From an uncultured Latescibacterota bacterium (GTDB lineage: Bacteria; Latescibacterota; UBA2968; UBA8231), in assembly GCA_951813615.1 (NCBI GenBank), contig OX638377.1:4180599-4244598 (forward strand): 64,000 nucleotides of DNA, written 5' to 3'. Shown here one piece after another: positions 47,947 through 54,961 of this stretch (position 1 is the stretch's first letter; the number at the start of each line of letters is the position of its first letter). The notes below the pieces were generated by a model. It made no database searches. It was not told where the DNA came from and was given only the letters and a program-made list of their open reading frames with translations. Both the position numbers and the translations under genes were made by a program.

Positions 47947-48761
47947 TGGTCCAGCGCATTCTGCTCTACGCAATCCTGTGCGCAGTCGGCGCGGTCTTGC
48001 TGGCTCCTTTCGCCTGGCTGCTATCCACCGCGCTCAAAGCCGAGTCGGCCGATCTGTTCGCCCATCCGCCGCAGTGGATTCCCGACCCTATCGTCTGGGG
48101 CAACTTCGCCAAGGCTTGGAACATCCTCCCGTTTATGCGCTACCTCTTCAACACCTTCTACATTGCCATCGCCACCGTCCTGCTCAACTTGACGTGCTGC
48201 TCGCTGGCCGGCTACGCCCTCGCCCGCATGAATTTCCGTGGACGCCAAGCCATTTTCTACTGCATACTGGCCACGACCATGGTGCCGTTCCAAGTCCTCT
48301 TAATCCCGCTCTTCATCGTCACCTTGAAGCTCGGCCTCGTGGATTCGTACGCCGGCGTCATCCTGCCGGTGGCGGTTAACGCCTTTGGCATCTTCCTCCT
48401 GCGCCAAGCCTTCACCACCATTCCCACCGACCTAGAAGACGCCGCGCGCATCGACGGCTGCGGACCGTGGACCATCTATGCGCGCATTATGATGCCTTTA
48501 GTCAAACCAGCCCTCGCCGCGCAGGCGGCGTTCACGTTCGTGGCCCAGTGGAACGACTTCCTGTGGCCGCTGGTGGTACTCAAAAGCCGCGAACTGTACA
48601 CCCTGCAATTGGGGCTGGCCAGCCTCCAAGGCGTCTTTGGCGTCAACTGGCGCTACATCTCAGCGGCCTCGATTATCGCCTTGGTGCCGACGGTGCTGTT
48701 CTTCCTCTTCACCCAGCGATTTTTCACGCAAGGACTGACGGCTGGTGCGGTGAAGGAATAG
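47946..48761 (+). CDS. ABC sugar transporter permease (MalG/UgpE type)
   Basis: ATG 47946 overlaps the previous stop (TAATG) and gives 271 residues; longer in-frame codons lie within permease 1. The protein has six hydrophobic segments, SWLLSTALKAES-like periplasmic loop sequence at about 25-35 (here LLSTALKAESADLF), AGYALARMNFRGR, and the EAA loop EDAARIDGCGPWTIYARIMMPLVKP. FVAQWNDFLWPLVVL is conserved in sugar permease 2. It completes the inner-membrane channel of the importer. No ATPase follows. Confidence 0.92.
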   Translation: MVQRILLYAILCAVGAVLLAPFAWLLSTALKAESADLFAHPPQWIPDPIVWGNFAKAWNILPFMRYLFNTFYIAIATVLLNLTCCSLAGYALARMNFRGRQAIFYCILATTMVPFQVLLIPLFIVTLKLGLVDSYAGVILPVAVNAFGIFLLRQAFTTIPTDLEDAARIDGCGPWTIYARIMMPLVKPALAAQAAFTFVAQWNDFLWPLVVLKSRELYTLQLGLASLQGVFGVNWRYISAASIIALVPTVLFFLFTQRFFTQGLTAGAVKE

Positions 48762-48828
48762 GGGCGTCGGTGAAGTCTGTTACTGGCCGGAGAAACGGAT
48801 TGCACGAATCGGGCTTATAGGGGAAATT

Positions 48829-49194
48829 GTGAGGATGCTGGAGGCATTGGAGGAACGGGAAGGAAAATCAGTGAAAAAGCAAGTGCTTGATCAGGAGACC
48901 CTAGATGACATCATCCGGCGCGTCGTAGAGGTCGCGGAGCCGGAGCGGATTATCCTCTTCGGATCCGCTGCCCGAGGCGACATGGCGCGTAACAGCGACG
49001 TAGATCTCCTCATCATCAAGGAGGGCGGCGACGCGAATCTCAGGGCCCAGATTTACGAGAAGATGTACGGCGTGCGCGTCGCGGTTGATGCGATTCTTGT
49101 CTCGCCAGCGGATGTAGAACGCTACAAGGATAGCCATGCGTTGGTCATTAAGCCGGCACTACAAGAGGGAAGAGTGGTGTATGAATCCGCCTGA
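48829..49194 (+). CDS. MNT-type nucleotidyltransferase (antitoxin-like)
   Basis: GTG 48829 has AGGGG 5 bases upstream and gives 121 residues (ATG 48835 is also possible). The minimal nucleotidyltransferase motif is ERIILFGSAARGDMARNSDV, followed by DLLII, with G-S and D-x-D metal residues; a third acid is in AVDAILVSPADVER. MNT proteins form toxin-antitoxin pairs with HEPN RNases by AMPylating or binding them. The downstream HEPN gene is represented only by 30 codons, overlapping this gene by 14 bases. This gene may have kept or acquired a role with the ATPase pair that follows. Confidence 0.85.
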   Translation: MRMLEALEEREGKSVKKQVLDQETLDDIIRRVVEVAEPERIILFGSAARGDMARNSDVDLLIIKEGGDANLRAQIYEKMYGVRVAVDAILVSPADVERYKDSHALVIKPALQEGRVVYESA

Positions 49195-49273
49195 ACGTTT
49201 TCCGCCGGATGATCCACGCGAATGGCTGAACCGCGCCAGAAGCAGTTTCGTTAGTCCACCGGAGGAAGGCTGA
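49181..49273 (+). pseudogene. HEPN protein remnant (30 codons) or small coupled peptide
   Basis: ATG 49181 lies within the last 14 bases of the MNT gene. The frame reads MNPPERFPPDDPREWLNRAR, then SSFVSPPEEG, and stops. The part P-x-E-W-L-x-R-A-R-S-S is how HEPN partners of MNT proteins begin. The rest of a HEPN domain, including its R-x4-6-H catalytic motif, is absent. Its stop overlaps the ATPase start (TGATG), and GGAGGAAGG in its tail serves as the ATPase ribosome site. So a HEPN toxin gene seems to have been cut and the ATPase-TOPRIM pair joined to it. Confidence 0.6.
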
Positions 49274-50517
49274 TGATTAAGTCGATTCGCCTCGTGAATT
49301 TCAAGAACTTCGCCGACGAGACCCTGCGCGTCGGCCCGTTCACCGTAATCGTAGGCGCGAACGCCAGCGGCAAAAGCAATATCCGCGACGCCTTCCGCTT
49401 CCTGAACGGTATTGGCCGTGGCTATACGCTGGCAGAGATCATCGGTGGCAAATACGGAGCGGACTGGAAGCCTATTCGAGGTGCAGCGAATGAAATCATC
49501 CGCTTTGGGCAACTTCTGTTCTCTCTGGAGGTCGGAGTCAATCTGAACGGCATTGAACTACACTACTTGATTGAGGTCTCATCGCTTTCGGACAGAGACG
49601 ACCCCCAAAAGATAGATAAATTCTGGGTGTCAAGGGAACAACTTATATCTGGCGCGACATCTGTTTTCCATAGCTATGGTTCCGGCGAGAGACCCGAGAT
49701 CGAAGAATCTTTAGAGCCTTATATCGATATACATCCAGACAAACCATTCCTAACGCAGCTATTACTGTATAGACAAAAGGTAGAACTTCTCTCCCCCGAC
49801 GACCAAGCTGTTGTGGAACAACTCCACTCGATCTTCGCCAACATGCGTTTTCTAGAGCTGTCTCCAGCGCAAATGCGGGAACCTAGTTTCCCCGGTGCGA
49901 ACATATTGGGAGACTCCGGCGAGAATTTACCGACGGTATTAGAGGAAATCTGCGCCGACCCCGAGCGAAAAAAGATGTTCGCCGATTGGCTAAGCGAACT
50001 CACACCTATGGATGTGGCCGACTTTGAGTTCCCGCGTGACCCCCACGATAGAGTCTGCCTAATGCTCGGCGAGGCAAACGGCAGAAGGGTATCGGCCTAT
50101 AGCGCATCGGACGGCACGCTGCGTTTTCTCGCCATGCTGTCTATACTGCTCGGCGAAAACCCCAAGGGCCTGTATTTCTTCGAGGAGATCGATACCGGCA
50201 TTCACCCGGCACGGCAATGGCTCTTGCTCGAACTGATCGAAAAGCAGGCCGCTAAGAACGATATTCAAATAATGACCACCACTCATGCGTCGGACCTATT
50301 GACCTTCGCCAATGACGGCACGTTCGAGAATATGTCCGTTGTCTGCCGGCGGGAAGACTCACACGACGCCATCATCCGCCCGGTTGCCGAACTGCCCGAC
50401 GCCAAGAAATTGCGCAAGTCCGGGAGAGGATTGGGAGGGCTGCTTACCGAAGGCTGGATGGAAACCGCAATCGCCTTCACCGAAAACCACGACGAAGCGG
50501 AGGGGGATGGAGAATGA
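49273..50517 (+). CDS. AAA ATPase of the AAA_21/OLD-like (RecF-type ABC) group
   Basis: The 414-residue protein is a single ATPase of the SMC/RecF kind. Residues 1-40 read KSIRLVNFKNFADETLRVGP, then GANASGKSN (Walker A). A Q-loop region and insert follow; a signature-like SAYSASDGTLRFLAML is at about 277, the Walker B GLYFFEEIDTGIHP at about 298, and TTTHASDLL (H-loop) at about 336. Such ATPases pair with TOPRIM nucleases in OLD-family and PARIS-like phage-defence systems. ATG 49273 overlaps the upstream stop (TGATG) and the last 4 bases overlap the TOPRIM-like gene (ATGA). Confidence 0.88.
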   Translation: MIKSIRLVNFKNFADETLRVGPFTVIVGANASGKSNIRDAFRFLNGIGRGYTLAEIIGGKYGADWKPIRGAANEIIRFGQLLFSLEVGVNLNGIELHYLIEVSSLSDRDDPQKIDKFWVSREQLISGATSVFHSYGSGERPEIEESLEPYIDIHPDKPFLTQLLLYRQKVELLSPDDQAVVEQLHSIFANMRFLELSPAQMREPSFPGANILGDSGENLPTVLEEICADPERKKMFADWLSELTPMDVADFEFPRDPHDRVCLMLGEANGRRVSAYSASDGTLRFLAMLSILLGENPKGLYFFEEIDTGIHPARQWLLLELIEKQAAKNDIQIMTTTHASDLLTFANDGTFENMSVVCRREDSHDAIIRPVAELPDAKKLRKSGRGLGGLLTEGWMETAIAFTENHDEAEGDGE

Positions 50518-51086
50518 ATGTTCTCATCATCCCCGAAGACTTCCGCAACGACCAGTACATTCTAAAACCCCTTTTCTCGCGGCTCTTTCAATCCATTGGC
50601 AAACGGCGTGTACATGTTGATGTTTGCCGTGATCCGCTGCTTGGCGGCGTCGGGGAAGCGCTAAAATCAGAGCGCATTGCAGAGGTCATCGGAAAACACG
50701 GAGGCATGACGGATATCTTCATCCTGTGCATAGACAGGGATGGCGAGCAAGGGCGACGTCAGAGACTCGACCAGATCGAAGCGGAGTTTGGGGATGTTCG
50801 GGTATTCTTGGCCGAGAACGCTTGGGAAGAAATTGAAACTTGGCTCCTCGCGGGCTTAGATTTGCCCACAAATTGGAATTGGAGGACCGTTCGAGCGGAA
50901 GTACAAGTCAAGGAAGTTTACTTCGGGCTGCTCGCCTCTCAGCGCGGACTATCGGACGCGCTAGGCGGTGGTCGAAAGCATCTGGGAGAAGAAGCGTCCC
51001 GCCGGATTGACGCAATTCGGCAGAAATGTCCCGAGGATTTTGATAACCTTGCTCGGCGTCTCGAAGCTGCTATCCGCACCGCATGA
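50514..51086 (+). CDS. TOPRIM-like protein, partner of the AAA ATPase
   Basis: ATG 50514 overlaps the ATPase stop (ATGA). The 190-residue protein starts NVLIIPEDFRNDQYILKPLF, with a Glu-Asp pair near strand 1. At about 70 it has DIFILCIDRDGEQG, a D-x-D-type strand. ENAWEEIETWLLAGLDLP follows at about 102. This E / D-x-D layout, with the E-x-E-x-W-L-L motif, fits DUF4276/TOPRIM-like proteins encoded next to RecF-type ATPases. It is the probable effector nuclease, kept in check by the ATPase until triggered. I cannot assign it to a named system with confidence. Confidence 0.7.
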   Translation: MNVLIIPEDFRNDQYILKPLFSRLFQSIGKRRVHVDVCRDPLLGGVGEALKSERIAEVIGKHGGMTDIFILCIDRDGEQGRRQRLDQIEAEFGDVRVFLAENAWEEIETWLLAGLDLPTNWNWRTVRAEVQVKEVYFGLLASQRGLSDALGGGRKHLGEEASRRIDAIRQKCPEDFDNLARRLEAAIRTA

Positions 51087-51140
51087 GAAGAATGATGAGT
51101 TCCTCGGGAAAGACGATTACAAAACAAGGAAACAACCCCC

Positions 51141-52313
51141 ATGCGAGCGACCATATACACCTACCCCTGGGACTTGACCGACGAAGGCATTGACTCGGCC
51201 CTAGACACCATCGCCCACACAGCCGGCCTCAACAGCGTCAGCCTAGCCCAGAGCTACCACGTATCGACGTACTTCTTGCCGCACAATCCCCGGCGGCCCC
51301 TATACTGGGGAGAAGAAGGCGCACTCTACTTCCAGCCGTCCGCCGCCTTCTACGACGAAAGCCCAATCGCGCCCCTAGTCAGCAACGTCATCGATGGCCC
51401 AGATTACATGCGCCGGATCGCAAATAAAATCAGGGAACGCGGCCTCGACCTGACGAGTTGGCTGGTCTTCAACTACAACCACTACCTCCCCCAGCGCTAT
51501 CCAGACGCGGCCAAGCACGATCCCTTTGGCCACCTCAACTTCGCCCAGCTATGCCCAGCCAGCCCCTTGGTGCGCGACTACGCTCGCGCACTCTGCCGCG
51601 ATATAGCCGCACAGTTCCAGCCGGACGAAATCAACCTCGAATCGCTGGGCTACCTGCACTTCAGCTACGGGTTCCGCAATCCCAAAGTCGGCGTAAAAAT
51701 CACGCCCTTTTGCGAACTGCTAATGGGATTGTGCTACTGTCAGCACTGCTTGCAGCGGGCCGGTGCCCTCGGCTTGGACGGAGAGAGCTTCCGCGCAGAG
51801 GTCGCCGAATACCTCGCCCGCGAACTCGCCGCTGAGCCAGCCCCGGAAGACATGCAGCCCCCGAGCGCCGAATGCCTCACCACCGCATTTTCCGGCCGCT
51901 TGCAGACCTTTCTCGACGCTCGCGTCGAAACGGCAACTTCGCTGGTGGAGGAAGCCATTGCCATCGCCAATCAATCCGGCGCACGCGCCTCGTTCTTCGG
52001 TGGCCGCGACCGGACCGTCAACGGACTCGACTCGGATCGCGTCCTCCGCAACGTGTACATGGTCAACGCCGGCGTAGGCGGCGAGCCAGGCGCCCTAGCC
52101 GCTAGCGTCCGCACCCTGCGCGATGAATTCCCAGCCGACACCGACCTCAGCGCCATCGTCAACCCTGGATCATTCGCCGACAGCGACGCACTCGGCACGC
52201 ACCTGACCGCGCTGAGCCAAGCGGGCATCAATGGCTACGCCTTCTACAATTACGGACTCATCCGCCGCGCCCACCTCGAATGGGTTGGCACCCACCGCCA
52301 TTTGTGGAAATAA
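51141..52313 (+). CDS. Putative TIM-barrel protein, glycoside-hydrolase-like
   Basis: The 390-residue protein has no signal peptide. It begins ATIYTYPWDLTDEGIDSALD and runs through alternating strands and helices: NSVSLAQSYHVSTYFLPHN, DLTSWLVFNYNHYLP, DEINLESLGYLHFSYG. A CYCQHC cluster lies at about 195-200. The conserved-looking Glu in NLESLGY and the aromatic-rich loops (GFRNP, FFGGRDRTVNG, YAFYNYG) suggest a sugar-binding barrel in which carboxylates sit at strand ends, but no family is recognised with certainty. It follows the ATPase pair by 54 bases in the same direction, and is followed by a 31-bp palindrome. Confidence 0.6.
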   Translation: MRATIYTYPWDLTDEGIDSALDTIAHTAGLNSVSLAQSYHVSTYFLPHNPRRPLYWGEEGALYFQPSAAFYDESPIAPLVSNVIDGPDYMRRIANKIRERGLDLTSWLVFNYNHYLPQRYPDAAKHDPFGHLNFAQLCPASPLVRDYARALCRDIAAQFQPDEINLESLGYLHFSYGFRNPKVGVKITPFCELLMGLCYCQHCLQRAGALGLDGESFRAEVAEYLARELAAEPAPEDMQPPSAECLTTAFSGRLQTFLDARVETATSLVEEAIAIANQSGARASFFGGRDRTVNGLDSDRVLRNVYMVNAGVGGEPGALAASVRTLRDEFPADTDLSAIVNPGSFADSDALGTHLTALSQAGINGYAFYNYGLIRRAHLEWVGTHRHLWK

Positions 52314-52319
52314 ATGGCA

Positions 52320-52350
52320 TGTAGGGGCGACTCTCAGAGTCGCCCCTACA
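52320..52350. repeat. 31-bp near-perfect palindrome with trailing half-copy
   Basis: TGTAGGGGCGACTCT (52320-52334) and AGAGTCGCCCCTACA (52336-52350) are exact reverse complements around one C. GCCCCTACACAG at 52342-52353 recurs at 52359-52370. Such GTAGGGGCGA-type inverted repeats occur as dispersed REP-like or MITE-like elements in several bacterial groups. It may also end transcription of the preceding gene, though no T run follows. Confidence 0.75.
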
Positions 52351-52400
52351 CAGACGGTGCCCCTACACAGATGTACAACGCACCCAAAGGAACAATCACC

Positions 52401-53411
52401 ATGGACATCCAAACAATCCAACGCGCCATCGACGCGCTGCCCCGTCACCGCCTGACGCATTTGCCAACGCCCTTACAGCACTGTCCGCGACTGTCGGCCG
52501 CACTCGGGGGGCCGCAGATATGGATCAAGCGCGACGATCTCACCGGCCTCGCCTTTGGCGGCAACAAGTCTCGCTACCTCGAATTCACCCTCGCCGAGGC
52601 CACGGCCCAAGGGTGCGATGCCGCCGTGCTGAGCGCAGTCGTCCAGTCCAATCACTGCCGCCAATTCGCCGCGGCCTGCGCCCAGCTCGGCCTCAAGGGC
52701 GTCGTCGTCCTGCGCGAAAACGATTCCATCATGGGGCGCAAGTCGCCAGTCCAAGGCAACCACCTTTTAGACCAGCTATGCGGCGCGCGCATCCGCTTTG
52801 CTCCGCCCGAGGGCGTCGGCGCAACCATAGCCGAGGAAGTGGAGCGGCTCAAAGAAGAGGGACACAAGCCTTTCACCGGCTTGTCCGGCCTGTTGTCGCG
52901 CGTTGCCTACATCCAATGTGCGTTGGAAATCGAAACCCAACTATGCGACGCAGGCATCCAAGCCGATGATGTAGTAATCGGGTCCGGAGGAACCAGCTTG
53001 GCCGGACTAGTGGCCGGCTTTGCCCTTTTGGGGCGCTCGACACGCTTCCTCGGCACGCCCCAGAGCAAGATGGGACAGCGCGAAGGAGTGTCTGAGCGCA
53101 TCGCGCAATCCGCTACCGAAGCCGCGGCCCACCTCGGCATCGAATGCGCACCCGACCCGGAGTGCATCGCCGTGACCGATGAGTACGTCGGCCCAGGGTT
53201 CGGCCATTTGGATCGCGCCACGCTCGACAGCATCCGCCTCCTCGCCCAAAGCGAGGGCATCCTCGTCGATCCCACCTATTCGGGCAAGGGATTAGCCTGC
53301 CTAATCGATCAGGTGCGCCAAGGGCGTTTCCGCGACAGCGAAAACATCGTCTTCGTCCACACCGGTGGAACGCCGCTGCTATTCTCCTACGCAGAAGCCT
53401 TGCTCGACTAA
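52401..53411 (+). CDS. PLP-dependent D-cysteine desulfhydrase/ACC deaminase family enzyme
   Basis: ATG 52401 gives 336 residues; the in-frame codons before it pass through the palindromic repeat. The protein starts RHRLTHLPTPLQHCPRLS and carries IWIKRDDLTGLAFGGNKSRY with the PLP-binding Lys. The Asn in VVQSNHCRQFA and the GSGGTSLAGLVAGF phosphate-binding loop follow. VDPTYSGKGLACLI and VFVHTGGTPLLFSY end the fold. Members cleave D-cysteine, 1-aminocyclopropane-1-carboxylate or related amino acids. Its stop overlaps the convergent SGNH gene stop by three bases (CTAA). Confidence 0.92.
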   Translation: MDIQTIQRAIDALPRHRLTHLPTPLQHCPRLSAALGGPQIWIKRDDLTGLAFGGNKSRYLEFTLAEATAQGCDAAVLSAVVQSNHCRQFAAACAQLGLKGVVVLRENDSIMGRKSPVQGNHLLDQLCGARIRFAPPEGVGATIAEEVERLKEEGHKPFTGLSGLLSRVAYIQCALEIETQLCDAGIQADDVVIGSGGTSLAGLVAGFALLGRSTRFLGTPQSKMGQREGVSERIAQSATEAAAHLGIECAPDPECIAVTDEYVGPGFGHLDRATLDSIRLLAQSEGILVDPTYSGKGLACLIDQVRQGRFRDSENIVFVHTGGTPLLFSYAEALLD

Positions 53412-54946
53412 GGAGCTAACCCCAACGGCCCAACTAACTCGTCCAGCGCGTCAGTTAGCGGCTGGGGGTCGCCGAGGTCGGCGATGATGGCCGCCAAGAA
53501 CGTCACGCCGCCGCGATGGGCAAAATCCGCAATCTGCGCGTAGCTCAGCTTGGGCAGGTCGGCTAGCTGCTCGCCGACTAAGTGCGCGAGCCGCTGCTCT
53601 AAGATCGGCGGCCGCTCGGCGTACGGCATGTTCTTCAGCAGCAGAATCAGGTCGTTGCGCGCTAGCACGCGCTCGCGGACTCCGTAACCCAAGCGGCGGC
53701 AATATCCGGCAAAATCGTCCAAGGCATCCGCCCGCCCCTCCGCCAAACCTAGCGCATCCTCCCACGCAAATAGGGTCGTCATGATGGTCTGCGCGATCAG
53801 GTAGTGGCCCCACACCGTGGGATGCAAATACTCAGTGATCAGCTCGTCGCCGACCAAACCAGCCGGCGCATGGGCGGCAAACGCCTGCTCCACATCGATC
53901 AAGATCGCACCCGACTCAGCGGCCAAAGTGCGAATGGCGCGGTTGAAAGGAGAGCAAGCCCGCAGGTGAATGCCATCTAAATCGCGGGCGCGCACAAACG
54001 CGGCTAGCGCCTGCACTGAATCCCCAGCCGCTTGGTGCGCCAAGCCCGCGTCAAAATGCAGAGCCGCATGTTGTGGATAATCCGCGGATACAGCGTCCGG
54101 CGGGACCGACCCCTGCGAGCGCAGGGGATAAAATCCAGCCAAATTAGAAACCAGCGTACAGAGCGCGACTGGCACCTCGCGCTCGCGCAGCACTTCGACT
54201 ATCTCGGCCATATTGCGCTGGTAATGGGCCTCGGTCTGCCGGTGCGCCTCGTCCTCCAAGTAAATCTCGCGCTGCACCAAGTGGACGCCAAAGGACTCGG
54301 CGGGTCCGGCAGGACGCAGTACAGCCGAGACGTAGTGCAGCAGATTGTCGAGCAAGTAGTAGATCTTTGTCCGCTGCAGGAACATCTGCAACTGAATGAA
54401 GGACCAGTTGCCACTCAGGCGCACAAACGGGGTCGCGGCCCCGTACGGCCCCACGAACTCGTTGTGGCCGGCGTAGATCAGCACCAGATCCGGCTCGTGC
54501 TCGACCACCTCCTCGACAAATTCGCGCACGACGAAGGAATTGATGGCCGTGACGCCGCAGTTGACGACCTCGATCTCGCGCTCCGGGTACGCATCGGCGA
54601 GCATCCGTTGCAAGAAGTTGGGAAACGAAGTATAGGCGGGGTTGGGGAAGCCGAGCAGGGTCGAAGCTCCCAGCGCGAACACGCGAAACGCGCGCACGTC
54701 TTTGTCGCGAGCAAAGCGATCCTGCCCAGGGGCCAAGCGCACGTACTGGCGAGGGAAGAAGCGCCGCGCCGCCTGCGGGTTGATGCGGTATGACGAATCG
54801 CTGGCCACAAAAAGAGCGTCGTCCGGCCCGACGCCCACCAGCCACAAGCCCGCCTCAAAGAGCGCGACCAACGATAAACCAACTAGTAGAGCAACGACCC
54901 GGCCTTTTGCCTTATTTGTTGTTTCTACTTTGTTTCTCGCGTTCAT
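53408..54946 (-). CDS. SGNH/GDSL-type hydrolase with membrane anchor and TPR-like tail
   Basis: ATG 54946 (a TTG at 54952 is less likely) gives 512 residues. A membrane segment lies at about 18-40 (VVALLVGLSLVALFEAGLWLV). The hydrolase core has FALGASTLLG (nucleophile Ser in block I), NCGVTAINSFV (block II), LIYAGHNEFVG (block III Asn) and ITEYLHPTVWGHY (block V, His, with P in place of the usual D-x-x-H spacing). Residues about 300-350 and 400-510 are helical, with a TPR-like part (ALHFDAGLAHQAAGDSVQALAAF). The domain may deacetylate or de-esterify a polymer outside the membrane. It is divergent, by 15 bases, from the DUF6785-type protein. Confidence 0.85.
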   Translation of the reverse strand: MNARNKVETTNKAKGRVVALLVGLSLVALFEAGLWLVGVGPDDALFVASDSSYRINPQAARRFFPRQYVRLAPGQDRFARDKDVRAFRVFALGASTLLGFPNPAYTSFPNFLQRMLADAYPEREIEVVNCGVTAINSFVVREFVEEVVEHEPDLVLIYAGHNEFVGPYGAATPFVRLSGNWSFIQLQMFLQRTKIYYLLDNLLHYVSAVLRPAGPAESFGVHLVQREIYLEDEAHRQTEAHYQRNMAEIVEVLREREVPVALCTLVSNLAGFYPLRSQGSVPPDAVSADYPQHAALHFDAGLAHQAAGDSVQALAAFVRARDLDGIHLRACSPFNRAIRTLAAESGAILIDVEQAFAAHAPAGLVGDELITEYLHPTVWGHYLIAQTIMTTLFAWEDALGLAEGRADALDDFAGYCRRLGYGVRERVLARNDLILLLKNMPYAERPPILEQRLAHLVGEQLADLPKLSYAQIADFAHRGGVTFLAAIIADLGDPQPLTDALDELVGPLGLAP

Positions 54947-54961
54947 AATCAATGATTAGAT

